Source: Intestinimonas butyriciproducens (lineage in GTDB: Bacteria; Bacillota; Clostridia; Oscillospirales; Oscillospiraceae). Taken from it: a stretch of DNA of 64,000 nt. A program made the position numbers and the translations under genes. Every line of letters starts with the position of its first letter. The stretch's first letter is position 1. The notes under the pieces were generated by a model, which did no database searches, was not told where the DNA came from, and saw only the letters and a list, made by a program, of their open reading frames with translations. The DNA lies in contig NZ_CP011524.1 in NCBI RefSeq assembly GCF_004154955.1, positions 2,108,001 through 2,172,000 of the forward strand, written 5' to 3'. Shown piece after piece: positions 52,758 through 62,349 of this stretch.

Positions 52758-54014
52758 CTATGCTCTTGTGATTCCGGCCCCCAGCCCCCGCAGAGTCTCG
52801 TCCAGGCCGTAATACCCCCGGTCAATGTGGGTCAGGCCGGTGATCTCGCTCCGTCCATCGGCTCCTAGGGCCGCCACCACCAGGGCGGCCCCGCCCCGCA
52901 GATCGGCGGCCTTCAGTCCGGTGCCGCGGAGACGGTCTACGCCGCAGATCACCGCCACACGGCCCTCCACCCGGATATCCGCCCCCATGCGGCAGAGCTC
53001 ATCCACATGCCGGTAGCGGCTTTCGAACATATTCTCCACAATGACGGTGGTCCCCTCGCTCCTGGTCAGAGCGGCCATGACCGGGGGCTGCGCGTCGGTG
53101 GGAAAGCCGGGGTAGGGCGCCGTGCGAATGGGGCGCACGCCCTTGAGCAGACCATCCCGACGGATGGTGATGTAATCGGCCCCGCTGCGGATCCGGCAGC
53201 CCGCCTCCGCCAGCACGGCGGTGACCGTAGATAGCTGCCGATAATCGGTGCCCAGGATCTCCGCCTCTCCGCCGGCGGAAGCCACCGCCGAGAGCAGTGT
53301 GGCCGCGACGATACGGTCCGGCATAACGGTATGCTCTCCGCCGTGGAGCACGTTTCCACCCCGGACTGTGACCACAGAGGAGCCCGCGCCCCGCACCTCG
53401 GCCCCCAGAGCCAGCAGGAATGCCTGCAGATCCACGATCTCCGGCTCCCGGGCGGCATTGGAGATCACTGTGGTCCCCTCCGCCCCACAGGCCGCCAGCA
53501 TGGCGTTTTCCGTGGCCCCCACGCTGGGGATGGAGAGATTGATCTCACAGCCCGCCATATGCCCGCCGGGTAGGGCGCACAAGAGGGCGCCTCCCTCCTC
53601 CCGGATCTCCGCCCCTAGGGCCCGGATGGCGGCCAAGTGCAGGTCGATGGGCCTGGGGCCCAGCTCGCACCCCCCCGGCATGCTCAGGGCCGCGGAGCCG
53701 GTACGGGCCAGGATCGCCCCCAGGAAGATGACGGAGGACCGCATCTCCCGCATCAGGGCGTCGGGCACATCGTTTTGGGTCAGCTCCGAGGCGTCCACAG
53801 TAATGGTGTCCCCGGTCCGCGACACCTTGCATCCCAGATGCTCCAGGATCGAAATGGAGGCGCGGACGTCTGAGAGATCGGGGCAGTTGTGGACCACACT
53901 CACCCCTCTGCACAGAATCGTCGCCGCCAGGATCGGCAGCACGCTGTTCTTGGCCCCGTGGACTCTGGCCGTTCCACGCAGCGGTCTGCCGCCTTCCACC
54001 AGATAAGCACTCAT
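52758..54014 (-). CDS. murA: UDP-N-acetylglucosamine 1-carboxyvinyltransferase
   Basis: 418 residues. It transfers enolpyruvate to UDP-GlcNAc, the first committed step of peptidoglycan synthesis. Substrate loop GAKNSVLPILAA (about 21-32), catalytic cysteine in SMPGGCELGPRPIDLH (about 115; cysteine kept, so fosfomycin sensitivity is expected), and PGFPTDAQPP (about 300). ATG 54014 has GGAGG upstream. Some Firmicutes have two murA genes; this is the dcw copy. Confidence 0.95.
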   Translation of the reverse strand: MSAYLVEGGRPLRGTARVHGAKNSVLPILAATILCRGVSVVHNCPDLSDVRASISILEHLGCKVSRTGDTITVDASELTQNDVPDALMREMRSSVIFLGAILARTGSAALSMPGGCELGPRPIDLHLAAIRALGAEIREEGGALLCALPGGHMAGCEINLSIPSVGATENAMLAACGAEGTTVISNAAREPEIVDLQAFLLALGAEVRGAGSSVVTVRGGNVLHGGEHTVMPDRIVAATLLSAVASAGGEAEILGTDYRQLSTVTAVLAEAGCRIRSGADYITIRRDGLLKGVRPIRTAPYPGFPTDAQPPVMAALTRSEGTTVIVENMFESRYRHVDELCRMGADIRVEGRVAVICGVDRLRGTGLKAADLRGGAALVVAALGADGRSEITGLTHIDRGYYGLDETLRGLGAGITRA

Positions 54015-54087
54015 ATAGGTCCATCCTCCGCATTTCATGGTTTCAGGCCATACTATGCGGAAAGACGGGTATGTGACAGTGCCCGGC

Positions 54088-55209
54088 CTACTTCAGAAGT
54101 GCTATCAGCGTCTGGTAGATCTCCTCCGAGGCGTCGGTAACGGAGAGCTCGGTGAGACTTTTGGACATAGCCGTCAGTCGGTCCCGGTCCGCCAGCAGCT
54201 CCTTCGCTGTTCCATAGAGCCGCTTTCCGTCAATTTCCGGTTCCAGCAGAACCACTGCGGCCCCATGCTGCTCCAGCACTCTGGCGTTCTTTTCCTGGTG
54301 ATTGTTGGTCACATTCGGGGAAGGCACCAGGATACAGGGCTTGGCGATGGCGGTGAGCTCGGAGATGGTGGATGCCCCTGCCCGACAGATCACCAAGTCG
54401 GCCGCGGCCATCACCAGGGGCATATCATAGATATACTCCCGCACCTCCACATCGCCCCCCTTGGTCAGCGCCACGCCCCGGCGCCCCAGCTCACCGGTCA
54501 GCCAGGCATAGTTCCGGCCCGCGCCGTGGAGATGGTGAATTGGACAGCCCTCTCCAACCTCCTCCGCGATGAAATCCGCCATATAGTGGTTCATCACGTC
54601 GGCCCCCAGGGACCCCCAATAGGAGAGCACCATGGGCTTTCCATCGGCAAGGCCCAGCTTTTGGCGGGCCTCCCTGCGGGTATCGTTGAAGAAGTCCCGC
54701 CGCACCGGCGTGCCGGTGACCACCACCCGTTCCGGATGGGGATAGTGCTGCCTGGAGTCCTCAAAGCCCACCATGACCCGGTCCACCACCTTGGAGAGCA
54801 TCTTGGTGGTGAGGCCGGGAACTGCGTTGGACTCGTGGACGGCGGTGGGGATACCCCGCCGCGCCGCCTCCTTGACCACGGGATAGGAGGCGTAGCCGCC
54901 GGTGCCCACCACCAAGTCGGGCCGGAATTCATCCAGAATGGCCCTGGCCTGCCGCCTCGCCTGGGGCAGCGTGACAACGGTCATGACATTGTGCTTGATG
55001 TCCTTCCATTTCCAGGCCCGGTGGATGGTGTTCACGTGGACGGTGCGCAGTTCATAGCCCTCATGGGGCACCAGCGTCCGCTCCATCCCGTTGTCCGCTC
55101 CGGCGAAGAGAACCTGGCAGCCCTGATGCCGGAACTGGAAGAGCCGGGCCAGCGCGATGGCCGGATTGATATGCCCCGCGGTACCGCCGCAGGTAAAGAG
55201 TATCTTCAA
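54088..55209 (-). CDS. murG: UDP-GlcNAc:lipid I N-acetylglucosaminyltransferase
   Basis: 373 residues, GT28 family, membrane-associated. It makes lipid II from lipid I. FTCGGTAGHINPAIALA at the start (the G-loop), GTGGYASYPVVKEAA, HESNAVPGLTTK, and the donor-binding ICRAGASTISELTAIAKP are all present. It lies 13 bases after ftsW. Complete. Confidence 0.96.
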   Translation of the reverse strand: MKILFTCGGTAGHINPAIALARLFQFRHQGCQVLFAGADNGMERTLVPHEGYELRTVHVNTIHRAWKWKDIKHNVMTVVTLPQARRQARAILDEFRPDLVVGTGGYASYPVVKEAARRGIPTAVHESNAVPGLTTKMLSKVVDRVMVGFEDSRQHYPHPERVVVTGTPVRRDFFNDTRREARQKLGLADGKPMVLSYWGSLGADVMNHYMADFIAEEVGEGCPIHHLHGAGRNYAWLTGELGRRGVALTKGGDVEVREYIYDMPLVMAAADLVICRAGASTISELTAIAKPCILVPSPNVTNNHQEKNARVLEQHGAAVVLLEPEIDGKRLYGTAKELLADRDRLTAMSKSLTELSVTDASEEIYQTLIALLK

Positions 55210-55222
55210 GGGAACACCTTCT

Positions 55223-56437
55223 CTAACCGGCCTTGGGGGCCGGGATTTGTCTTGACACGCTCAGCACGATGCCCATCTCCAGCAGCTGGATCAGCAGGGC
55301 CGTGCCCCCGTAACTGAAAAACGGCAGAGAGATGCCGGTGACGGGAAAGAGATTGGTGACCACGCCGATGTTCAAAAACACCTGGACCGCCACCTGTGTG
55401 GTAACACCCACGATGAGCAGGGCCCCGAACCGGTCCCTGGCATGGATGGCCAGCCAGTAGCCCCGGATGATAAGCAGTGCAAACAGGATGAGCACCAGAG
55501 CTGCTCCGATATAGCCCAGCTCTTCGCAGACGATGGAGAATACGAAATCGTTCTGCGGCTCCGGGATGTAGAGGAACTTCTGGCGGCTGTTGCCCAGGCC
55601 CACGCCCAACAGACCGCCGGAGCCGATGGCGTAGAGGGACTGGATGGTCTGGTAGCCGTCGCCCCGCATATCCGACCAAGGGTTCTGCCAGATGGCGATG
55701 CGGTCGTTCATATAGGGGGTCATATTGATGATGAAAAAGAGCCCCACCGCCGCAATGGCCCCTCCTGCGGCAAACCAGCCCAGACGGATCCCGGCGGCAA
55801 AGAGGATGGAGGCACCGATGGCCAGGATGAGGATGGTCGCGGACATATGGGGCTCCAGCAGCAGAAGGCCCGCGATGACGACCAAGACCACCCCGTAGGG
55901 CACCAGCTCCAGGAAGCCGATCCGGTCGAGAAGGTCCAGTACGCGCCCCTTAAATTGATGCCTATCGAATTTTTTCTTTTTCTCCGTGTTCCGCTTGGCC
56001 AGCCGGGCGGAGAAGTAGAGGATGACGCCCAGCTTGGCGGCCTCCGAGGGCTGCCACTGGGGGATGGGCCCGAAGGCCCGGATCCAGCGGTTGGCACCGT
56101 TGGCGGTCGTGCCGATGCCGGGAACCTTCACCAGGATCAGCAGGACGATGGAGGCCCCCAGCGCGAAGACGGACATCCACCGCAGGCTCTGGTAGTTAAC
56201 CTTGGACATAACATACATGGCCGCCACCCCCGCCGCGCCGAAAAGGCCCTGGCGCAGGAAGTAGTAGGTGGCATCGTGATCGGTGCGGGTATAGAGGGCG
56301 TAGGCATAGGACGCCGAGAACATCATGATGAGGCCGATGCCTGTGAGCAGCAGCACCAGCATGAGAAAAGGCAGGTCCATGGGACCCCTGGCGAGCTGTT
56401 CTTCCACGGTGAGATCGCGCTTGAGTTTACGGGCCAT
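55223..56437 (-). CDS. ftsW: SEDS-family septal glycosyltransferase FtsW
   Basis: 404 residues with about ten membrane helices. SEDS enzymes polymerise glycan strands from lipid II at the septum together with a class B PBP, here the one encoded further up in the cluster. Family signatures: PSEAAKLGVILYFSA, YQTIQSLYAIGSGGLLGVGLGNS and TGISLPFFSYGG near the C-terminus. SpoVE of the sporulation pathway is very similar, so one protein may do both jobs. Confidence 0.93.
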   Translation of the reverse strand: MARKLKRDLTVEEQLARGPMDLPFLMLVLLLTGIGLIMMFSASYAYALYTRTDHDATYYFLRQGLFGAAGVAAMYVMSKVNYQSLRWMSVFALGASIVLLILVKVPGIGTTANGANRWIRAFGPIPQWQPSEAAKLGVILYFSARLAKRNTEKKKKFDRHQFKGRVLDLLDRIGFLELVPYGVVLVVIAGLLLLEPHMSATILILAIGASILFAAGIRLGWFAAGGAIAAVGLFFIINMTPYMNDRIAIWQNPWSDMRGDGYQTIQSLYAIGSGGLLGVGLGNSRQKFLYIPEPQNDFVFSIVCEELGYIGAALVLILFALLIIRGYWLAIHARDRFGALLIVGVTTQVAVQVFLNIGVVTNLFPVTGISLPFFSYGGTALLIQLLEMGIVLSVSRQIPAPKAG

Positions 56438-56466
56438 AGGTTACCTGCCTTTCAGGGAAGTGGGGG

Positions 56467-57453
56467 TCATACCGGATAGCGGTTCAAAACGCCTAGGAAC
56501 GCCACGGCGCAGAACGCCAGGGATACCAGTGCGAACACCGCCACCACCTTTTTCTCGCTCCACCCCCCCATTTCGAAGTGATGGTGAAGGGGGGCCATGC
56601 GGAAAATACGCTTTCCATGGGTGGCCTTGAAATAGACCACCTGGATGATGTCCGAGAGGGTCTCCGCGATATAGACGATACCCACCAGGATGAGGATGAG
56701 GGGCATATCGAATGCAAAGGCCAGTCCGCACACCGCGCCCCCCAGGAACAGGGACCCGGTGTCGCCCATAAAGACCTTGGCCGGATAGTGGTTGTAGAGC
56801 AGGAACGCGCACAGGCCGCCGAAGAGGGCGCCGCCGAAGATGCCCAGGTCAGGGATGCTCCAGTACCAGGCCACGGCGGAGAAAAAGGCCGCTACCGGCA
56901 GGGTGACGCTGGAGGAGAGGCCGTCCACGCCGTCGGTGATGTTCACGGCATTCACCGTCCCCACCATGACGAAGGCCGCAAAGACCATGTAAAGCATCCA
57001 CGGCAGCTCCACCGTCACATTGGCAAAGGGGATATAGAGATGAGGTGCCAGATAGCCGAAGTGGCGCAGCAGGGCGGTAAAGGCAATGGCCGCCGCCAGC
57101 TGAAGCAAGAACTTGGGGCCGGCGGTCAGGCCGGTGTTCTCATGCTTTTTGACCTTTTCATAGTCATCCAGATAGCCGATGACACCGAACACCAGCGCGA
57201 AGCAAAAGACAAAAACGGCGCGGAAGTCCCCCCTGGCAATATCCGGCCAGCCGATGAGGACAATGGCGACCAGGATGCCCAGAATAAACATGAGCCCGCC
57301 CATGGTGGGGGTACCCTGTTTGGACATATGCCAGGTGGGGCCGTCCTCCTTGATGGACTGTCCCGCCTTCATTCGGCGCAGGATGGGGATCAGGAGCTTT
57401 CCGGCAATGGCCGAGACCGCAAAAGACACCAGCGCAGCAATCAGTATTCTCAT
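56467..57453 (-). CDS. mraY: Phospho-MurNAc-pentapeptide transferase
   Basis: 328 residues with about ten membrane helices. It makes lipid I by joining UDP-MurNAc-pentapeptide to undecaprenyl phosphate. GTPTMGGLMFI (about 49-59), GYLDDYEKV (Asp pair), NAVNITDGVDGL and the histidine-rich APLHHHFE near the end are the catalytic blocks. Follows murE after about 90 bases. Confidence 0.96.
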   Translation of the reverse strand: MRILIAALVSFAVSAIAGKLLIPILRRMKAGQSIKEDGPTWHMSKQGTPTMGGLMFILGILVAIVLIGWPDIARGDFRAVFVFCFALVFGVIGYLDDYEKVKKHENTGLTAGPKFLLQLAAAIAFTALLRHFGYLAPHLYIPFANVTVELPWMLYMVFAAFVMVGTVNAVNITDGVDGLSSSVTLPVAAFFSAVAWYWSIPDLGIFGGALFGGLCAFLLYNHYPAKVFMGDTGSLFLGGAVCGLAFAFDMPLILILVGIVYIAETLSDIIQVVYFKATHGKRIFRMAPLHHHFEMGGWSEKKVVAVFALVSLAFCAVAFLGVLNRYPV

Positions 57454-57540
57454 CTATTCAACCTCCTTGGCAAATTCCCAAACGGGGATTATACCATATT
57501 ACCGCGCAGAGGGAAAGAGAAAAGTATCGGAACGCCGCTC

Positions 57541-58995
57541 TTATCCGCGTCTGCCCCGGGCAAAAAAACCGGCGACCTCCTCCCGCTCGTCCAGATGGAA
57601 CTGGACGCCGTCGATCTCCTGATAGGTCTCATGTCCCTTGCCTGCCAGCACCACCACATCTCCGGTCCCGGCCTCTGAAAGGGCCAGCCGGATGGCGGCG
57701 CGGCGGTCCGGCTCTACACGGACGGGCGTATCCGTCCCCTCCATCCCCTTCAGAATATCTGCGATGATGGCAACCGGCTCCTCGGTGCGGGGGTTATCCG
57801 AGGTGACGACACATATATCGGCAAGGGCCGCGGCAATGGAGCCCATCACAGGACGCTTGCTCCTGTCCCGGTCTCCTCCGCAGCCAAACAGGCAGATGAC
57901 CCGCCGGTCCGTCAGATCCCGCACCGTGGTAAGGATGTTCTCCAGGGCATCCGGCGTATGGGCATAGTCGATGATGACCGTATAGGCCGCCGGAACGGGG
58001 ACTACCTCTACCCGCCCTTTCACCCCCCTTGCCGAGCGCAGGGCGGCGGCGATGTCCGGAAGTCCTGCGCCCAGGTTCAGGGCACACGCCACCACGCCCA
58101 GAGCGTTGTAGATGGAAAAGCCGCCCGGAATGGGAAGAAAGATGCGGCCGATGGTGTTCCTCGCCACGGCCTCAAACTCCACATGGCTGGGAAAGAGGCG
58201 GATGTTCTTGGCCACCAGATCGGCCTCATCCTTCCGCTCGGAATAGGTGAACACCGGACATGGGGCGCTTTCCGCATAGTATCGCCCCGCATCATCGTCC
58301 AGGTTGACGACGGCCAGATCCGTCTGGTCAAAAAGCAGACCCTTGGCCGCCCGATAAGCCTCCATGGTGCCGTGGAAGTCCAGATGATCCGGGGTCAGGT
58401 TCGTAAAGATACCCGCCGCAAACCGGATGCCGCCGGTGCGGTGGAGGACCAGTGCGATGGAGGACGCCTCCATGACCACATGGGTGCAGCCCGCGTCGGC
58501 CATGGCGCGCAGCAGTTCCTGGAGCTCATAGGATTCCGGGGTAGTGCGGTGGGCCGGAAGCACCTCCTCCCCGATCATATTCTGATTGGTCCCGATGAGC
58601 CCCACCTTGGCGTGCAGGGCCCCCTCCAGCGCGGCTTTGAGAAGGTAGGTCGTTGTGGTCTTGCCATTGGTCCCCGTCACAGCCACACAGGTAAGCGCCT
58701 CCGCCGGGTGCCCGAACCAGTTCGCAGAGATCAGCGCCAGGGCCGCCCGGGGGTCCTCCGCCGTCAGCCAGGGTCCGTCAAAGTCCGGCGCGCGGCGGCA
58801 GAGCACCGCCACCGCCCCTTTTTCCAGCGCCTCCCGGATATAGAGCTGTCCGTCGGTTTTATAGCCCTCCAGCGCCGCAAACAGGCCGCCCGGGGCCATG
58901 GTCCGGGTGTCGTAGCTGACTCCTGTGATTTCCACGTCCTGGTCCGCGCGGCAGCCGGTGAGCGCCACACCGCGGAGCAATTGGTTCAGCTTCAT
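57541..58995 (-). CDS. murE: UDP-MurNAc-tripeptide synthetase
   Basis: 484 residues. ATP-binding loop VTGTNGKTTTTYLL (about 108-121), central domain with HLDFHGTMEAY, and the specificity motif DNPRTEEP (about 405). DNPR marks meso-diaminopimelate as the third amino acid, so the organism should have an A1-gamma type peptidoglycan. It acts between MurD and MurF, neither of which is encoded in this window. Confidence 0.95.
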   Translation of the reverse strand: MKLNQLLRGVALTGCRADQDVEITGVSYDTRTMAPGGLFAALEGYKTDGQLYIREALEKGAVAVLCRRAPDFDGPWLTAEDPRAALALISANWFGHPAEALTCVAVTGTNGKTTTTYLLKAALEGALHAKVGLIGTNQNMIGEEVLPAHRTTPESYELQELLRAMADAGCTHVVMEASSIALVLHRTGGIRFAAGIFTNLTPDHLDFHGTMEAYRAAKGLLFDQTDLAVVNLDDDAGRYYAESAPCPVFTYSERKDEADLVAKNIRLFPSHVEFEAVARNTIGRIFLPIPGGFSIYNALGVVACALNLGAGLPDIAAALRSARGVKGRVEVVPVPAAYTVIIDYAHTPDALENILTTVRDLTDRRVICLFGCGGDRDRSKRPVMGSIAAALADICVVTSDNPRTEEPVAIIADILKGMEGTDTPVRVEPDRRAAIRLALSEAGTGDVVVLAGKGHETYQEIDGVQFHLDEREEVAGFFARGRRG

Positions 58996-59026
58996 GATTC
59001 ACCCCCGATGGTTGGTTGGAGCATGC

Positions 59027-61498
59027 TCAGTGGATCGAGTCGATATTTCCATTGGCGGCGTAATCCTGGACCGCCGTATCCATAAAGTGGACTTCCACCA
59101 CGGTGCCGGGTTCCACCATCGTTCCCGCCGCAATGGACTGGCTGGTGGAGATGGTGCTGTCGGAATATGTGGTGACGCCGGAGGCGCGCATATAGAGTCC
59201 CAGCTTCTCCAGGGCCTGTTCCGCCGCCCCGGGGGTCTTGCGGGTGAGGTCGGGGACCTCTACCTGCTCCGTGGGTTTTTCCGCGCCCAGATAGAGGACC
59301 ACCTCGCTCTTGCCCGGAATGGAGACGCCCTGAGAGGGGATCTGGTCGGTGACCACGGCCCCGTCTCCCACAACGCGGTAACCCAGCCCTTTGGACTGGA
59401 GCAGGGACTGTGCGTCGGCCTGGCTCAAACCCACGGTCTGGGGCACCACCACGTCGGCATAGGAGGCGTCGCTGTACACCTTTTCCACGCCCAGATAGTC
59501 CAGGATGTCGGCGATCAGCGGTCCGGCGGAGAGGGCGCCCATATTGCCGCCGCTGATATAGAAGCCGTGGGAGGTATAGTTGGAGCCCGGCGTCACAGGC
59601 GTGGGGCTGTCAAATGCCAGTAGAATCACGACCTGAGGATCGTCCGCCGGGGCCACGCCCAGGAAGGAGACGATATTGTCGCCGGTGTTCTCATCTCGCT
59701 TCTCCGAGGTACCCGTCTTTCCGCCGATGCGGTAGCCCTCCATATAGGCGTTTTTGCCGGTGCCGCCGTCCACCACCCCCTCCAGCATCTGCCGGACCTT
59801 GGCCGAGGTCTCCTCGCTGATGACCTGGCGGATCTCGGTGGGTTGTGTCTGCTTCACCACATTGCCGTCCTGATCGGTGAAGGACTGGACCACGTAGGGC
59901 TGCATCAGATGACCGCCGTTCACCGCTGCGCAGGCGGCGGTGATGAGCTGAATGGGGGTCAGGCGGAAGGTCTGGCCGAACGAGGCCGTGGCCAGGGACA
60001 CCTCGCCGTAAGGGCCGGTGAAGTACTCCTGGGTCCACACCAGATTGGTATTGTCCGCCTCGCCCTGGATGTCGATGCCTGTTTTGCCGATGATACCAAA
60101 ATCCAGAAGATACTGGTAAAATTTCTCCGCCCCCAGCGCCTGGCCGATCTCAATGAACGCTGGGTTGCAGGAATTGGCAACGGCCTGGGCCAGGTTCTGG
60201 TCCCCATGTCCCTCGTGCTTGGAGCAACTGATGCGCCGGTCCGCCACGATCTTATACCCTGGACAGTAGAAGTGCGTGTTCTCGTTGACCACGCCCTCCT
60301 CCAGGGCGGCGGCCACCACAACGGTCTTGAAGGTGGAGCCCGGCTCATAAGTATCAGTGACCGCCCGGTTGATCCACTGCTGATACTGGGCCGCCTGCAG
60401 GGCCTCTTTGTATGCCTCCTCGCTGGTGCTGGGATCGTTCTGCACCTGTTCCAGGTACTGAGAGAGCACCGGATCGGTGACCGTGCGGGGACTGTTGAGA
60501 TCATAATTGGGGGTGGAGGCCATGGCCAGCACAGCCCCGGTCTTGGGATTCATGGCGATACAGAAGCCGCCTTTGCGCACCTCGTAGGAGCTGATGCCCT
60601 CCTCCAGCGTGCGCTCGCAATAGCTCTGGATGGTGGCGTCGATGGTAAGATGGGGATTGAGCCCCGGCTGCGCGTCGATATAGTTCTCATAGCTGGAGAG
60701 CATCTCCGTACCGGCGGCGTTCTTGGCTGTGACCACGCGGCCCGGCTCGCCCGCCAGCTCTTCCTCGAACTTGGCCTCGATGCCATAGGCACCCCGGTTA
60801 CCGTCGTTGACATTGACCCAACCGATGACCTGGGCCGCCAGGGAGCTGTACGGATACACCCGCTTGGTATCCGGCAGCAGGTAGACGCCGGGATAGAGGT
60901 CGTAGGTGTCCTTGAACTCCCGAACAGCCTGGGATACGTCGTCGTCCACCCGCCACTTGAGGACCTCGTATTGGGAGGCGGTGTTCTCCATCCGCTTGAG
61001 GACGTCTGCTTTCTCCATACCCAGGATATCCGCCAGGCCCTCGGCGATAAATTCCTTGTAGGTGCCGTTCATCGCCGCCACCTCGGCGTCGGTGACGACC
61101 AGATTTTTCTTTTCCTTCTCCGCATCGGTGAGGCCGGCGCCCTTTTCCAGCTTGGATGCCCCCCGTTCCGCCGCCGTAGACTGGCCCTTGAAGATGTCTT
61201 TGGGTGAGATGACCACGTTCTGTACCGTGGTGGAGACCGCTAAAATATTTCCCTGGGAATCATAAATGGTTCCCCGGGGGGCGGTCACCAGCATATCACG
61301 GGTCTGCTGGTCGATGGCCAGTTCCTCATAAAACTCGTGATCCACGATCTGGATCTGCCACAGCTTCCACAGCAGGGGCACAAAGGCCATCACGCCGAAC
61401 ACTCCCATCAGGAAGAGCGTGCGTCCCAAAATGGTGCGGTTCTGGCGTCGGTCCCCGCTGTTGCTGCCAATCTTATTTTTTCGCTCCATCTGCGCCAT
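59027..61498 (-). CDS. Class B penicillin-binding protein with PASTA domains (FtsI/SpoVD-like)
   Basis: 823 residues: one N-terminal membrane helix, dimerisation domain (about 65-260), and a transpeptidase domain with SxxK as STFK (388-391), SxN as SCN (443-445) and KTGTS (594-598). Two PASTA domains follow (about 672-735 and 740-805), as in SpoVD and PBP2x. It crosslinks septal peptidoglycan with FtsW. The stretch RGASKLEKGAGLTDAEKEK at about 112-130 is an acidic/basic insertion in the pedestal. AAGGAG precedes the ATG. Confidence 0.94.
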   Translation of the reverse strand: MAQMERKNKIGSNSGDRRQNRTILGRTLFLMGVFGVMAFVPLLWKLWQIQIVDHEFYEELAIDQQTRDMLVTAPRGTIYDSQGNILAVSTTVQNVVISPKDIFKGQSTAAERGASKLEKGAGLTDAEKEKKNLVVTDAEVAAMNGTYKEFIAEGLADILGMEKADVLKRMENTASQYEVLKWRVDDDVSQAVREFKDTYDLYPGVYLLPDTKRVYPYSSLAAQVIGWVNVNDGNRGAYGIEAKFEEELAGEPGRVVTAKNAAGTEMLSSYENYIDAQPGLNPHLTIDATIQSYCERTLEEGISSYEVRKGGFCIAMNPKTGAVLAMASTPNYDLNSPRTVTDPVLSQYLEQVQNDPSTSEEAYKEALQAAQYQQWINRAVTDTYEPGSTFKTVVVAAALEEGVVNENTHFYCPGYKIVADRRISCSKHEGHGDQNLAQAVANSCNPAFIEIGQALGAEKFYQYLLDFGIIGKTGIDIQGEADNTNLVWTQEYFTGPYGEVSLATASFGQTFRLTPIQLITAACAAVNGGHLMQPYVVQSFTDQDGNVVKQTQPTEIRQVISEETSAKVRQMLEGVVDGGTGKNAYMEGYRIGGKTGTSEKRDENTGDNIVSFLGVAPADDPQVVILLAFDSPTPVTPGSNYTSHGFYISGGNMGALSAGPLIADILDYLGVEKVYSDASYADVVVPQTVGLSQADAQSLLQSKGLGYRVVGDGAVVTDQIPSQGVSIPGKSEVVLYLGAEKPTEQVEVPDLTRKTPGAAEQALEKLGLYMRASGVTTYSDSTISTSQSIAAGTMVEPGTVVEVHFMDTAVQDYAANGNIDSIH

Positions 61499-61579
61499 GC
61501 CGATCTCCTTGCTGCAAAGATATGGAATACCAACGGTCCGGACCGCCCGCTTCCGGGGCCTATGTCCCTATGCGCTCTG

Positions 61580-61680
61580 AACGGGAGCCCGGCTCCCGTT
61601 CCCTGTTCCTCCGCGGTCCCGGCCTCCCATGCATCCCGGGTGAAAAGCGAGGCGTAAGAAAATATCCATTTTCTTACGCC
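61580..61680. promoter_or_regulatory. Two hairpins between ftsL and the PBP gene
   Basis: AACGGGAGCC/GGCTCCCGTT (61580-61600) and GGCGTAAGAAAAT/ATTTTCTTACGCC (61651-61680). The second is a perfect 13-base stem but is not followed by a T-tract on the minus strand. They may attenuate or stabilise the dcw transcript; a full stop is unlikely. Confidence 0.5.
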
Positions 61681-61744
61681 CTCTCATTCTCTCTATATTC
61701 TGTCTTGGCTTCTGCCTCTGTCCTCCACAAACATATGCGGCGCT

Positions 61745-62314
61745 TCAGCGGAAATATGACAGCGCCCCATCCAGAAGGCTCTTCAGGCTGGAGATCAGGC
61801 TGTCCACCGTCTCCGCTCCCCCGTTCTCCCGGCTGTAGTGCACCACGCTGTCCTCCTCAGAGAGGTCCAGGGTATAGATCTGGCTGCTCTGCGGCTTGAC
61901 CATGCTGCCGTCGGATGTGACCTTCTGCTCGATGGTACTCAGGTCATACGCCAACTCATACTGGGCCATCAGCTTCTTTTCCTCGCTCTGAAGGTTGGAG
62001 AGCTGACTCTTCAGGGAGATCATCTCGTCGCTGACCCGGGTGAGCTGCACGGTGCTGAGCATCAGCAGCACCGCAAAGACGCCCACGGCCAGGAACCCCA
62101 CCACGGCGAATACGGAGATCTGCCCCGCCTCCCGGACCCGTACCTTGGGCCGGACCGCCGCCCGCTCCCTGGTACGCACCTTGGGCTGGGGCCGGAGGAC
62201 CTCAGACCCACCACGTTCCAGCGGGCGGACCGCCGGCTCCGCATAGGCCAGGTTACCGTACGTGCCTCTGGTCTCGGCGTATCTGGTTCGTTTTCTGGCC
62301 GTTGCACTCGCCAA
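61745..62314 (-). CDS. ftsL: FtsL-like division protein
   Basis: 189 residues: basic cytoplasmic N-terminus of about 70 residues, one membrane helix (about 75-95, ISVFAVVGFLAVGVFAVLL) and an extracellular coiled coil (VTRVSDEMISLKSQLSNLQSEEKKL). Position right after rsmH and the topology identify it as FtsL, the partner of FtsQ and DivIC, though FtsL sequence is poorly conserved. Longer at both ends than the Bacillus protein. Confidence 0.82.
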   Translation of the reverse strand: MASATARKRTRYAETRGTYGNLAYAEPAVRPLERGGSEVLRPQPKVRTRERAAVRPKVRVREAGQISVFAVVGFLAVGVFAVLLMLSTVQLTRVSDEMISLKSQLSNLQSEEKKLMAQYELAYDLSTIEQKVTSDGSMVKPQSSQIYTLDLSEEDSVVHYSRENGGAETVDSLISSLKSLLDGALSYFR

Positions 62315-62349
62315 GGGGTATCACTCCGATCTCTTTTGTAATGGGTCTT

